Assembly: GCA_037903475.1 (NCBI GenBank)
Contig: JBAJFG010000601.1
Coordinates: 372,001 to 436,000, forward strand
Direction: 5' to 3'
Length of the DNA stretch: 64,000 nucleotides
Source of the DNA: Ancylostoma caninum
Lineage: Eukaryota; Nematoda; Chromadorea; Rhabditida; Ancylostomatidae
Both the position numbers and the translations under genes were made by a program. This document shows positions 20,391-32,440 of this stretch, in pieces (positions within the stretch are counted from its first letter, which is position 1; every line of letters starts with the position of its first letter). The notes under the pieces were generated by a model. That model did not search any database. It had not been told where the DNA came from and saw only the letters and a list, made by a program, of their open reading frames with translations.

Positions 20391-22299
20391 CCAAAACGCG
20401 CGTTATTTTTGTACCAACCTAATAATACAGACAGGAACTATTAGAACACAAAATAACATAATCCCGTATTAAAGAAGGAATTGGGACTTTTGTCGCAGAT
20501 TCTAAAAATCATACATTTACAGTACATGTGTATTCCACGTACGCACATACTTATTCCATGTGCTACTATATTTGGACGTGGAAGCAGTAGAGTAAAAATC
20601 GAATGACTTCATTCTTTCGAGCACGGAAGAAAGAAGGTTGAGTTATGAGAGGACCTTACACATACATAAACGTTGCACACTTCTTTTCTTTGAAAAAGTG
20701 ACAAGGATCGATACTACCAGAAATAGATTTCCGGCCAATTGATACGAAAACATGAATCTCACAGTTTGTTAAACGTGCATGTTGCAGCTGAAGCAGAATT
20801 GTACATTTTCACATAACAAAACAGGGACCAGAGACGTTAAAAAACGTAATAAATGGATGAGTGCATGAAAATGCTACGTAACTGAGGCATCTCGTGTCTG
20901 CAGTTTAATTGGGAAGTTGCTTGGAGCAATGGAGAGACTTTGAAAGAAAAGGCAAGGCAGAAAAATATTATTCCCTGGTGGAGCCGTTCCCAGAAAGAAC
21001 TAAGAAAAAACGTCCTAGGCAGCAGCTTATGTCCTATGTTGCAGTATGGATTCATGCAGTGAAACTACTGAACGCGCAGGAACTGATGTTTCAAAGTAAA
21101 AAATGGAAACGAATTTTTCAAATTTCGCCAGTTACGTATGCTTTCAAAATTTTAAAATTGTACGAGGAATGATTCTTTTCTCAGAAGCGAAACATAAAAT
21201 GGAAAAGCCTGGAAGGAGCGAATAAGAATGATGACAAGAAATGAACGAAGACAAAAAGGATTCGGCTCCACTGAAATTAATCTTCGCTGGGGTGAGAGGG
21301 TTGGGTGTGGTGTTAGATGAAGCTTTTCCACGTATTCCTTCAAAGCTGTAAATCACGTTGTTTTGCGAACGTGTTTGCATACTGTTTGATATAAAGACCA
21401 GCTGAGATAAATGCGTAACTCTTGGAGAGCTTGCAAAAATATTATCCAATGACAACTCCGGGAAGTTTTCCTCGTCGTCGGATATTTTTGGGGCACCCTT
21501 AGCCCCATGACGAATGTCAAATTCTGACGTGAGTCTGTTTATTTATCGGAACAGTAACTTTTTGGTAGTTTCTTGAACAACTTCGACAAACACCTCTTCA
21601 TACTTAGAAGTATTTAACAGTGACGTGAGTGTTAAGTCAACAAACAGAGTTCTCCCTCTCCCAACAAGAAAATAAAGATGCTTCGGGTTGACTGCATTCA
21701 CAACAAACGATTCAGGGATTCGCTGACATGACTGGCTCACTTTCGAGTTAAATAAATAAACTAGAGAAAAAACGAAATCTCACTGAAGAGAGTAAGTTCT
21801 TCCTTTCGATCGCTGTAACATTATTCATTAATGATAGTCAAAACAGTTAGGAAAGGAATGGGGGATAGGGAAGTAGTGATAGATTAGACCTCAAGTGCTC
21901 GAATTCTAGATGATTTAACTCAAAGCTTAGATGTAAAGCTTGTACGCATTTATTTTGCTTCGCTGTACTGGGATCAACCTAATCAATCATGCTCTCTGTC
22001 TCCCAAAGGTCAGTAGATTGCTAGCAGATCTATTTAATCTTTTTTTTATTAATACGCTGAAGACCATAGGAGGAGAAATAAGATGCACCAAATGTAACAG
22101 AAGATAGCACTGTAGTATGTCAGTAAAATAACATATTCTAGTGAAAACTATCGGGATTGTTTAAAAACAAGTGAATGATGATGAATCTTTTTGCCAGTTG
22201 TCTGAAGTGCTTTACTTCAATGGAGATGCAGCAGTGGAGGGGCAGATGGCAGATCCAAATAAAATTTTTCTGCTACTTCTTTTTCATTTGTTTATTATT
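20391..22299. other. No confident gene
   Basis: AT-rich sequence, short frames only. No repeat partner was recognised. Confidence 0.3.
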
Positions 22300-22458
22300 A
22301 TTATTTTTAGCATAATTTTCATATTAATTATTTACTGTTACAATTGATGTTTTTATTAATTTTTTTCCCGTCTGGGTCACCAAAACGGCGGAGACGCCAC
22401 CTTTCTTTCTCACGCACCCCCCCCCCCTCTCGGCCACTTATGCGTCCGCCACCGGGAT
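22300..22458 (-). repeat. Dispersed repeat R1, copy 3
   Basis: The minus strand begins GGTGGCGGACGCATAAGTGG, then a long G run and GGTGGCGTCTCCGCCG, then an AT-rich tail with ATAATAATAATAAAC. The order of features matches the copies at 3327 and 14050, though it is diverged. Confidence 0.45.
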
Positions 22459-23683
22459 GCAGTCCCTTTTTTTGCTGAGGCTCAGATATTGGGCTCCTGC
22501 ATGTTTCAAAAGAAGGTTCTCTGTTGTGGATGTAATGGCTCTATCGGATGAAATTTTATTCAAGCCATGTAGAAGTGACAAATTCCGGGAAATTCGCACT
22601 AGCATGGAAACGCCAGTTAGTATTTTGTCAGTCATGACCAGGTTATTGACTCTTCCGCATGCCAAAAGTCAGATGAGATTTCGATGCTCATCACGGATTG
22701 AGATACTAGCAGTGTTGTCGTCATTGGATTCATTCATTACACTATTACTAATCCATTCATTATCAATCTTGGAAGATAAAGCGGTGAATCTGCATGCACA
22801 TCGGATGCCCTGCACCGAACACATGTGGACTCAAATACAGTCGCGTCGGTAGAATGTGAAAATTTTCGCGAGATTCGCGGGATTTGCGGGATTTTTGTAT
22901 AACTTCTTTTAGAATTAAATTTTTCAAAATAAAAAGAACTATGTGATGTAGAATGACATTCTGCATCTAATCGTACCTCGGTCACGTCTCACTTTTGCGG
23001 CTGTCACCAAATATTTCCGAAACTTCCTTAATTGCTTTGACCCCGCCGACTAACTGGGGTCAAACGCGGAAAACTCCATAATTTTTTCCTCTCTATACTG
23101 ACAGTCTACATTTTGGAGATGTTTTATCAGGTCCAATGAGTTCACTAGGGGATGGCGAACGGTCTGATGTGAAAATCATCTAATGGCTTTACAATTTTCC
23201 AATTCTGAAAAAGAGCAGTTTTTCAATGTTATCTATCAAATTTTCAACGCATACGCCAACTGCAAGACATTCATTTTAATTTCACAATATCTAGGAGAAG
23301 GGTACAGTAAGCTGCATAGGTTAAATCTTAGCTCACCTCCAATTCCCTTTCGAAATCCGCTGCAAAGTTGGCAACGCGTCGAATTTTCTTATGAACTCAT
23401 GCAGATAGACAAACAATAAATTTCGTTTGTTAAAATCCTCATATGATAATTTTGCAGTGGTAGATAGAACTCTCAGCCCTGTGACAGATACACATGTTTT
23501 TCCCCCCTGAAAAAGGAATGACGGGTCATTCCAGTGGGTTTAGGAGTTGCCGAAAATTATATGTTCCGAGATTCATTTGTCTACCTACCATGTACTGTTG
23601 ATCCAGAATCAGTCTTTTCTCGTTTATCATAATCATAATCAAATACTCTATCGTACTATGGTGTTTCCAGGTTATCGTAACTA
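22459..23683. other. No confident gene; two weak frames
   Basis: A minus frame at 22665-22438 (VRISRNLSLLHGLNKISSD) and a plus frame at 23183-23419 look moderately protein-like, but neither has splice sites or motifs that I trust. Confidence 0.25.
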
Positions 23684-24149
23684 CAATACCCGCACTAAGT
23701 TTGTTAAAAATGAACATTCAAAACGCGGATTTGCGTTATTTTCGTTCCAGGGCGATAACTCATCGTAACAAAGCGATTCACAGACCAAACCAAGGGTCAG
23801 GAGCAGCAGTGGAGTGGGCTAGCATATTTCATGAAACCAGCTCTAAATTTCGATTTTGAACATTGAAATTCCGGAGTCATTTATAGTGCTCGGATCATGC
23901 CGCGCATCAAAGTATGTCGCGCGCTATGCGCGGCAAGGTCACGACAGAATTAAAAACTTGCGAATTTCGTTGTTGAAAATCAGAATTTAGGGCTGATTTC
24001 GTGAAATAAGATAGCCCACTCCATTGTCGTTTTTGACCCCTGGTTTGATCTGTGAATCATATTGTTACGATGAGCTATGACCCTAGAACGAAAATAACGC
24101 AAATCCGCGTTCTGGATATTCATTTTTAACAAACTTAGTGCGGGTACTG
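23684..24149. mobile_element. 466-bp foldback MITE
   Basis: The two halves are long imperfect inverted repeats. The left starts CAATACCCGCACTAAGTTTG and the right, on the minus strand, CAGTACCCGCACTAAGTTTG. Both continue TTAAAAATGAA and CGCGGATTTGCGTTATTTTC. TA flanks both ends (23682-23683 and 24150-24151). The centre is rich in GCGCGC. There is no coding capacity. TA targets suggest mobilisation by a Tc1/mariner-type transposase. Confidence 0.8.
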
Positions 24150-24151
24150 TA

Positions 24152-26089
24152 CTTTGACCTTTTCCCAATTCTGTTTACAAAGGTTCAGTGGCACCTGTCT
24201 CACGGGTGCTCTATGATGGCGGTATATGTTGGCAATTCAAACTGCGGATCCAAGGACATTTGACCTTCCAAATGTTGTCGTATGACTATAATCTACACTA
24301 GCAGCTTATGTGCTTCAATTCTCCCTTGAAAAGCTCAAAAAACAAAATCACGAAAAAGCGATTTTTCTTGATTTTGAAATCGATTTATATTTATAGTTTG
24401 CATATTAGCAGTTACAATTTACATCTTGAAAATAGCATATGTACGTCGCACAAGGTTTGCGAGCAAGAGCTAGAATTGAAAAGAAAACACGCTAGCCACG
24501 TATCACACCGCAGCAGAAAAGCGACTGAAAAACTTATTTCGAAATTGATTTGAAAAAAGCGCTCTGGATATTTAGATAAAGCAAGTCTTGAACGTCACGA
24601 GTAGTCATGGAAAGTATAGCTAGCTTCTGAAATCGCAGTGTTATGAGCTGGAAACTCACTAAATGGTCGTACCATTATTCTGGGACAATCTATGTAGTAA
24701 AATATTTTATGTGCATCTGCCAGCGATGAAAACTCATAATGCGATCAAAGCAGCATTGAAAAATCCGGAATATTAGACAAATGACGGCCTCGCGGGTGTA
24801 AACTCAAGGCATGAGAAGAGAGAACAAAAATATCCCACCACCCTCATGAGAGATATGTGATCAGGAAAAGAGAAGAACTGCGTTCCCGTAATCCCAATTC
24901 ACCGAAACGTCCTTAAATTCAGGATCCTCTCAGCTCTTCAAGCGAAAATTGTGCCGTGGAAGCAGTAATATGCAAAAAGCTGCGAGGAATTAGCATTCTC
25001 GACGAATTGAGTGTTTGCTTTCCGTTGGGATTTTTTCCAACTTTACACACTCGACGTGACGTCACTCGGCGACGCCTGCGGTCGGATTCACCAATGACTC
25101 CTCTGAGCAAACTGATCCTTTGCTTTTCGACCATGACTGTCACTAAAAAACAACAACATAATAACACAACGATTCAAACCATCGGAAGTGGAGGTCTTCA
25201 ATAGGAAAACAGAGAAGTTGGAGAATTAGTGGAACCTCATGGACTCAGACTCAAGCTAAGAGTTATTTCCAGTTGGTGGAGCGAGAACTGTGAGCTTTTG
25301 CTCAATTTTACGAACTCTGGATAGCCTTTTAGTTTTTTTTAGTTCTTAGTAGTCAGATCTCGACAAGATTTTTGCAGTGAAACCCTGGCTGCGGCGATGA
25401 CCTCTTAGCTGCCCCACCATAATTAGTGGAGCAGCCAACGAAAGTAGGGCAACAACGCATGAATCTGGTTAGGACAGTGACCCAGCCATGACGTGCATAC
25501 TGGAGAATATAGAGCACTGGTGTTCAAGATGTCCGCCTCCCGAGCCAAAGCTCACAAGATATGGGTACTATAATAGATGTCGATGGCATTTCGAATTGAC
25601 ACAGAACTTTAAAAGATTGAAGACGCCGATTTCGAATCCATTCTCCGATTCTGCCAAAGTCCAGCGTCAGAGAAGTTATCCACATCCTTCTCTGCAGTGC
25701 ACACTTCATCAGAAGGAACATTTGCAGCCATCTTCATGCTTTTTTTGCTCAAATTTTATTTATGAGGAAAATTTGGGCTGCTGATCCCAAATTTGATGTT
25801 CGTTTTGTATCGTGTCTACACTTTTCTGCTTATATGGTGATTGGGGGCCGTTTTAATACAATAGTCAATGCTTAGAACTCCTTCTGCAACATAGTTTTGA
25901 AAAAAAAAGGAGACGCGGGCTACCTTCCACAACTTTACTTCTCATTCCCAAATGTCGCAGAAACTTAGCTTTCTTTCTTCTTAACTTTTGATGTATGAAG
26001 CCTAGTTCGTGGGTAGTGCTCTCCAAAAATGGCAAGAAATTGTTCAATTCAAGCTCACTTTAAGTATGGTCTAACTTACGACATAATAG
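24152..26089. other. No confident gene
   Basis: Short frames on both strands. A plus frame at 25488-25784 has seven cysteines but no splice sites, and I do not call it. Confidence 0.3.
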
Positions 26090-26188
26090 TCAATCATTTT
26101 TTCCTCCTTCGATGAAGTTTTTAAAGACCATGATCTCCATCAGTACTGACTTTAGCGTTTGGAATTTGAACATGACTGCCAGTGGTGT
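26090..26188 (-). CDS. Possible terminal exon
   Basis: A very good acceptor (CGTTCCTCTCTTCAG) is followed by 33 codons, TPLAVMFKFQTLKSVLMEI and a VFKNFIEGGKND end, with a TGA at 26090. A GTAAGT lies 11 bp after the stop. It could be the last exon of the gene at 26320-26707, but phases do not fit without an unseen intermediate exon. Confidence 0.3.
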   Translation of the reverse strand, partial: TPLAVMFKFQTLKSVLMEIMVFKNFIEGGKND

Positions 26189-26319
26189 CTGAAGAGAGGA
26201 ACGCTGCTCGAGCTTGGGATATGAACCGGGGCGTTCGCCACTTCGTAAGCCAGGATGGCCGACTTTCCACAGATAGTGAAACATTAGTTCTGACATTATT
26301 CTTTATTCTTTATTAAGTC

Positions 26320-26707
26320 TCTTTATTGCAAAGGCACGATACGGATCGAGCATTGCTTGCGAACAGTGCCGCAGTTGCTAGATATCTCCTTTCGCTTTCT
26401 TGTCCACTTCGATTTTATATTGTGGCTTTTCCTTGGAACACCTCCTTGTCGTCCATCCTTCGTCCATCCTTCCCTCCTTTCAAAATCCATCAGATTTCGC
26501 AACATGTTCTTCTCACAAAGAATCGGTTGCCTCGGGCGTTGTTTGTCTAGCAAGCTTCAAACCAGCTAAGAGCGCCAAACCTGAGATCAATCCTAAGATA
26601 AACGTACGGAGATTTATGCAGCCTGCAGAATTTGTGGGCATACGACCGCTGCCAGCCGACGTCGTGTTGGGTCGGAGTCTTCTCTTCATGGTATCCCTTG
26701 GAAGCAC
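26320..26707 (-). CDS. Possible type II membrane protein, first exon(s)
   Basis: A minus frame beginning MLPRDTMKRRLRPNTTSAGS carries one clear membrane segment (LRTFILGLISGLALLAG) after a short basic N-terminus, the layout of a type II anchor. It ends at a GTGAGA donor at 26516. In another frame, 26553-26323 is open and basic, and its TAA overlaps an AATAAA, with further AATAAA copies just after, so a transcript may end there. I cannot join the two frames. It could equally be two chance frames. Confidence 0.3.
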
Positions 26708-27094
26708 GTAGATGAATGGTCGACCGCCCCAAACTTACCGTTTAGCTGACCTCTATCAACATGCTCACCCATATGACGTTATAATCTCCTAATCCATAAT
26801 CTCCTACCCATAGGTGTTAGATCACTCATCCTTCTAATCACGGAGACCAGGGTTGTTATGTGCACTCTTTCTGGAATAGACTCGTTAAACGAGTGTGTTT
26901 TTCTCTCTGGCGTCTTGGAACTCACTGTCGCATAAAAATGTTCTCGAGGCTCAGAAAATAAGGGCGCTACTTTATCTGAAAGAATGAAGTTGAATATTAC
27001 TCGTGAGGAAGCGGAATTGAAGCCAAATAAAAAGTGGCGCCAAAATTGTAACTATATGTTCGCAGTCACCGTAGAAGCGCTGCCTATGTACCAA

Positions 27095-28017
27095 TTAGGT
27101 CGTCAAGTATGAAATGTCCGATTTTATGAGCGGTCAGTTTGACAGTCCCTATCTTCGAAGATTCACTAGATCTCTTCTCATTTTTATTTTCATTATGAAG
27201 GTACATCCTCTTCCTTTCAAAATCACTTCCTGGGTTTTTGATCAGTTTTCGAATTTTTGTTTGAAAGCATTTTTTGTAGAACCACTCAAATATGAAAAAT
27301 CGTGTCGTTTTGGGACATAGGTTCCATTTTCTAGCCGTTGGAGCTGGGAAAGCTGGGAACATCAGGGTAGTGTCAGGGGACATTTAGCTAGTAAATGCAC
27401 TGAAAAGTGTTTGCCTGGGAAGTTCCGCTCAGGTGACATGAAGCTCCAAAGTGAGCGTTATGATGAACCTGGATATCGATGAGCTGGAAGCCGTAGCCGG
27501 AACGGATAGGAGTCAAACTAGGTCAGCGTAAGCGCCAAGATGTGAGCTTTATAAACCAATAATATTTAGGTACTCAAGGCAATATGACCATTAAAAGTGG
27601 TTCGGTAAACGAATTTTTCCCAGTTTGGCCCTCAAAAATGAGTGCCATTTTTTATCATTTTTCACAAATCCACGCTGCTCAAGCCAGGAGAGCAGGGGTG
27701 AGGACCCACCTGCCACTCTATGCACTGGCCAAACCTACCTCTACTTGACCACAACTCCCTTCAGGAATAAGCCCACTTCTTGCTGGAGAAAATGTTCAAT
27801 TTTCAACATGATGTTGGAAACGCTCTTCGCCACTTGATTGCTACCACCTTTCCACATTTGCAAGCTGTTGGCGCAATGAAGCTGCACTTAAGAAGGCAAG
27901 GCTGTGGGGATAGTATAGGAGCATATTCGGATATCTTATATGTACTGCATTTTGCTTTAGAAACAAAACTCGAAATCTTTTCATTCAAAATCAGACATTT
28001 CATACTTGACGACCTAA
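27095..28017. mobile_element. 923-bp TIR element
   Basis: The left end TTAGGTCGTCAAGTATGAAA (then TGTCCGATTTT) matches the right end on the minus strand, TTAGGTCGTCAAGTATGAAA (then TGTCTGATTTT). TA follows the right end at 28018-28019; AA precedes the left end. A related single end (ATTGTCAAGTATGAAGTGTC) occurs near 48860 on the minus strand. No transposase could be read. It is probably a deletion derivative of a mariner-like element. Confidence 0.7.
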
Positions 28018-28059
28018 TAGTTATGAGGAAAAGTTTTATAAAAGACCTCATCATGACTT

Positions 28060-30021
28060 ATAATAACGGGCTTAGTCTGTTTTCATGTCTATCTGTATGT
28101 ATGTGTGTCAGATCGTTACGAAATTCTACAATTGGTCGGTGATCGTGATTGTGAGATCATATAAAAGCCTAGAAATGGGTGTGGTATGGTTGAGTTGGGG
28201 AAGGATGAGATCGAGGAGAAGGTTGAACAATGTGCAACGGGTCCGTCAATGGAGTCAATACAGAAGGGCTACGCCGGCGTCCAAAAGTGGGGGGACATGT
28301 CCAACGCTGTGATAAGGCTTCGCCGGCACTCAAAATTGGGGACGACGGGTCCAACTGCGTAATAAGGGTGCGCCGGCGCCCAGAATGGGGGAGACGGGTC
28401 CACCACTGTTCCACCACTGTGATGAGGGTGCGCCGGCGCCAGAAGTGGGGGAGACAGGTCCACCACTGTAATAAGGGTGCGCTGGCGCCCAGAAGGAGGA
28501 GACGGGTCCACCACTGTGATAAGGGTGCGCCGGCGTCCAGAAGTGGGGGAAACGGGTCCACCACTGTGATAAGGGTGCGCCGGCGCCCAGAAGTGTGGGA
28601 GACGGTTCCACTACTGTGATGAGGGTGCGCCGGCGCCAGAAGTGGGGGAGACAGGTCCACCACTGTAATAAGGGTGCGCCGGCGTCGGAAAGTGGGAGAG
28701 ACGGGTCCACCACTGTGATAAGGGTGCGCTGGCGCCCAGAAGTGGGGGAGACGGGTCCACCACTGTGATAAGGGTGCGCCGGCGCCCAGAAGGAGGAGAC
28801 GGGTCCACCACTGTGATAAGGGTGCGCCGGCGTCCAGAAGTGGGGGAAACGGGTCCACCACTGTGATAAGGGTGCGCCGGCGCCCAGAAGTGTGGGAGAC
28901 GGTTCCACTACTGTGATGAGGGTGCGCCGGCGCCAGAAGTGGGGGAGACAGGTCCACCACTGTAATAAGGGTGCGCCGGCGTCGGAAAGTGGGAGAGACG
29001 GGTCCACCACTGTGATAAGGGTGCGCTGGCGCCCAGAAGGAGGAGACGGGTCCACCACTGTGATAAAGGTGCGCCGGCGTCCAGAAGTGGGGAAACGGGT
29101 CCACCACTGTGATGAGGGTGCGCCGGCGCCAGAAGTGGGGGAGACGGGTCCACCACTGTAATAAGGGTGTCGGAAAGTGGGAGAGACGGGTCCATACTGT
29201 GATAAGGGTGCGCCGGCGCCCAGAAATGGGGGAGACGGGTCCACCACTGTGATAAGGGTGCGCCGGCGCCCAGAAGTGGGGGAGACGGGTCCACCACTGT
29301 AATAAGGGTGCGCCGGCGTCCAGAAGTGGGGGAGACGGGTCCACCACTGTGATAAAGGTGCGCCGGCGCCCAGAAGTGGGAGAGACGGGTCCACCACTGT
29401 GATAGCGGTGCGCCAGCGTCGAAAAATGGGAGAGACGGGTCCACCACTGTGATAAGGGTGCGCCGGCGCCCAAAGGTGGGGAAACGCATGACGGTCCAGC
29501 GTTATATTAAGGGCGCACACGTCCAGAAAAGGAATTTCGTCACGGCCTAGGTAAATTTCTTCATGAATGGTGTCCTGGCACCCGTTCCGGCTATTCCTTC
29601 TACCTATGTGACCTAGATGCACGTTATTCCATTCCATATTCCCCTCATTCCAGTCCATTCGTATCTGAATTGATCCCACCCTTCACTCTGTTTTTATACA
29701 TGGGCAGACCCTTATCACTTGAGTTACCACAACAACCTGCTAGAAATAGATTATTTCAATAGAGCATTTCCACTGAATCGGCTACGTCCAATTAACAACG
29801 GCCACTAGGGCCAATCAAAAGAAAATACTTCTCCCACGTGGAGGAAGGCTACCGCTCACGCGATCAAGAGCTTTCCAAAAGTCGATGGACTTACTCGGGA
29901 GGGTACAGGACCTACTAAATCTGTCCAACTTCTTTTTTTCTTCATCGTATACGGAGTATGTGAGCGAAGTGAGCATCAGTAGAGGTCTGGAAGTCCGGCG
30001 TTAGCCGGACGGCCAGACTGG
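28060..30021 (+). mobile_element. Non-autonomous Helitron-type element carrying a 50-bp minisatellite
   Basis: The 3' terminus is the hairpin GTCCGGCGTTAGCCGGAC (29993-30010), a 7-nt spacer and CTGG (30018-30021) followed by T, matching the Helitron rule CTRR|T with a subterminal hairpin. An outer stem GTCTGG/CCAGAC extends the hairpin. The segment 29600-29800 is homologous to 2900-2690 read on the minus strand, which also lies between a minisatellite and the same type of end. The start is approximate: a GT-rich stretch at 28080-28120 resembles Helitron 5' regions, but no TC terminus was fixed. No Rep/helicase gene. Confidence 0.65.
28271..29487 (+). repeat. 50-bp minisatellite, about 24 units, with higher-order structure
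   Basis: The unit contains CCACCACTGTGATAAGGGTG and CGCCGGCGCCCAGAAGTGGG, followed by GGAGACGGGT; spacing between GTGATA words is 48-50 bp. Variants (GGAGGAGAC, GTGTGGGAGAC, GTCGGAAAGTGG) recur in a fixed order: one block at 28491 repeats at 28788 (297 bp) and partly at 29035 (247 bp, one unit fewer). Because 50 is not a multiple of three, all minus frames stay open across the array, giving long frames that are not genes. Confidence 0.95.
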
Positions 30022-30639
30022 TCGAATAATAACACGTCTTCTACTTGGGAAATGTCTTTTGCAATGGCGAGGTGCACCAAGGCCAGTACTTGGTGGAAAA
30101 TGCAGCGCACCCAGTGCTCTTTAGGAATCAGTGTGATGGAAAAATAACTGCGAAAAATTTGCTGGGAAATGCAAATGTTGAAAATAGACCTCAGATTCAA
30201 GCAAGATAAAACGATGTCCAGGTACTGGTTTGAGAAAAACACCATGCAGTTCATCAATTTCTCTCTAATGCGCATTACGCATTACGTACCTGTATCAGTT
30301 TCAATAGTCATAACCCCTAATAGTCATAACCCCTAAGAACATATGCATGTATTGCTGTGAAGGTACAGGAGTCAAGGCGACTCCTGAAGTCATTCGAGTT
30401 GGTCCATGTCTTTGTTTTGTTTATTTCAAAGTTAGTTCGTCCCGTCAATTTATTCTATTCTTCGTTCGCTACACGATGAATAGCCTAGCTTTATTTATTC
30501 CACTTACATTTTCTGGCGTGCGGATGCCTTGACATTGTCCAGAGAATAATTACGATTTACGGTTTAGGGCGACTTTAATGGACCTTTTCTTGAAGATTTG
30601 CGAGCAACTATTGGTGGTCACTCTGAAGAATCTACTGAT

Positions 30640-30945
30640 AGCGGTATAAAGGATAAAAAGGATAAAGTGGTCGGCGTTAATCAATCCCGTCAAGCGGGAT
30701 GCGCCACGCATTCGACTTCATCTGAACATCGTAGAGGCCGCGAATGCGTATGTGCCCTACACAGTGAGTTGTAGGGGGCGGGGCATCCGATATACTAGGT
30801 CAGTGCTTCTTCCTCCCAGACTCCTCTGGTACCAATTTAGCGACCATGGATGGATGGAAGGGTTGACTGGCCTCGGGCGGGATCGAACAATCGACCATGT
30901 GCGTGCGCATCGAGCCTCTTACCACTGCATCCCCAAACGCGCCCT
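30640..30945 (-). mobile_element. tRNA-derived SINE
   Basis: Read on the minus strand from about 30945, it has an A-box-like GGGATGCAGTGGTAAGAGG and, about 30 bp on, a B-box-like TTGTTCGATCCCGCC. A non-tRNA body follows, ending in a tail of TTTATCC-type repeats (TTATCCTTTTTATCCTTTA) at 30642-30660. This is the layout of a Pol III SINE with a short tandem tail. The tRNA species was not determined. Confidence 0.65.
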
Positions 30946-31630
30946 GATAGCGATATAAAAAATAAAATTCATGCAACCGCCAACTATGGCGTACATCCAC
31001 GACAACGTGCCTCTAACATGATTGCTACCTCTGCCATTTTGCCCTTTCTGTCCGAGTGTGATTGATTGATCTTTCGGAGCTCAGCGCAACCTCTTGTTGT
31101 TTTCCACAGTAAACTGATACTTCTGCCTCGTTGTTTTTCTTATAGGATCTTCTTAAAGAGCACAACACCTCGTAAACTGATCGAATGTTTTTCGCTGTTG
31201 TCAGAACATACGTGAACATTGGGGGTCTAGCTTGCGAATCGCACAAACACTATTTTCATCCTCTTTGATAGTGGCGTAGCATGAATGACCAGCTCAACAA
31301 ATGCTCGAATTAACAATACAGTTACTCGAGTTAAGCCACAATGGAATCGTGGTCAAGTTCTATTGAGATTAAAATACATCGTTACGCCACTGTCGCCACC
31401 GTGAGTGGTTGGGTCACTCTCTAGCTCTGCTATATCCGCACTCCTTCGCATAAACGACTAGCTTTTTCGTCAGGACTACACGACTATTCTCTTCTGGATT
31501 CCTCTCGCGTCGCCTTGAGTGGCAAGGAGGCAAACCACACTACCAGTATTCTGAAAACTTGCCACTTTAGAAGGTAATCCAGTTCTTGTACTTTGAACCT
31601 TGTGTTGCTGGTTAAACTGATAAGATCGAT

Positions 31631-32437
31631 ATGGAGACCCTCGCTCGCGGTTGTGCTCTTCCAGTGAAAAAAGTGGCTACAACTTCAAGCTCGCAGGCTA
31701 CATTGGACAATCAGAATGGATTGATGGATCAACTCCAAACCCTCGTTGGAAATGGAAAAGTCCCAAAATACGTGAAACTCATCGTGGAACTTCTTTTGGA
31801 GACCGAGAACGAGGTCAAAGCTGCCAATCAAAGGAATGCTGACCTGGAGGAAGAAATTCGGACTCTCAGGGAAGAAAATCTTGAATTAAAACAAAAACTC
31901 AGTCGTTCTGATACAGTTTCTCCCTCTAGAGCTGAGTGTACTTCAGTGAATACAGCGCATGACTCTACCCTGTCCTATCAGGAAGTAGAACGACGTAGAT
32001 CCTTAGTTATTAGGGGAATTCCGGAACCCCCTAATAAACCATATGCAGGCGCTCGAGCTATGTATGATTATCGGAGTGTATGTAATGTACTGGATAGCTT
32101 GAATGTTGAATGTAACCCCGTGACTGTTTATAGATTAGGAAGGCAACAGAAAAACAAAGATAGACTAATCATGGTTGTTTTACCTTCAAAAAGATTTCAG
32201 CGAACCGCAATCGAACGTGCACCCCGCCTCCGTGGTTTCTTCGGGGGTTGTGTTAGCCTTAGAGCTTCACTCCCCCCGGAGGAACTAAACAGGTGGAGGG
32301 TGGCACGTGGCAGTCGGTCAGCCGCAGCTGGAAGCAATGCTATGACGTTGCCACGGGAGCATGGTCCTGGGGCGGACACTAGCATTGTTTCCAGCTGTGT
32401 AGATTCTCGTTTAAGTTGTGCGAATCAGAATAATTGA
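31631..32437 (+). CDS. CR1-like ORF1 protein
   Basis: A 268-codon frame from ATG at 31631 to TGA at 32435-32437. Residues about 55-95 form a coiled coil (ETENEVKAANQRNADLEEEI continuing to LKQKLSR). Residues about 120-205 contain LVIRGIPEPP and a DRLIMVVLPSKRFQRTAI segment, like the RNA-recognition part of L1/CR1 ORF1 proteins. ORF1 proteins bind element RNA and act as chaperones. No stop or frameshift is visible. The terminator is UGA-CUA, and ORF2 continues in the same frame, so ORF2 could be made by readthrough. Confidence 0.8.
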   Translation: METLARGCALPVKKVATTSSSQATLDNQNGLMDQLQTLVGNGKVPKYVKLIVELLLETENEVKAANQRNADLEEEIRTLREENLELKQKLSRSDTVSPSRAECTSVNTAHDSTLSYQEVERRRSLVIRGIPEPPNKPYAGARAMYDYRSVCNVLDSLNVECNPVTVYRLGRQQKNKDRLIMVVLPSKRFQRTAIERAPRLRGFFGGCVSLRASLPPEELNRWRVARGSRSAAAGSNAMTLPREHGPGADTSIVSSCVDSRLSCANQNN

Positions 32438-32440
32438 CTA

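Noticed and set aside
28169..29679. Minus-strand open frames of 434 and 449 codons rich in PxHPYHSGGP-like repeats
   Set aside because: They cover the 50-bp minisatellite. All three minus frames stay open because the unit has no stops and 50 is not a multiple of three, so the frames follow from the repeat and are not evidence of a protein.
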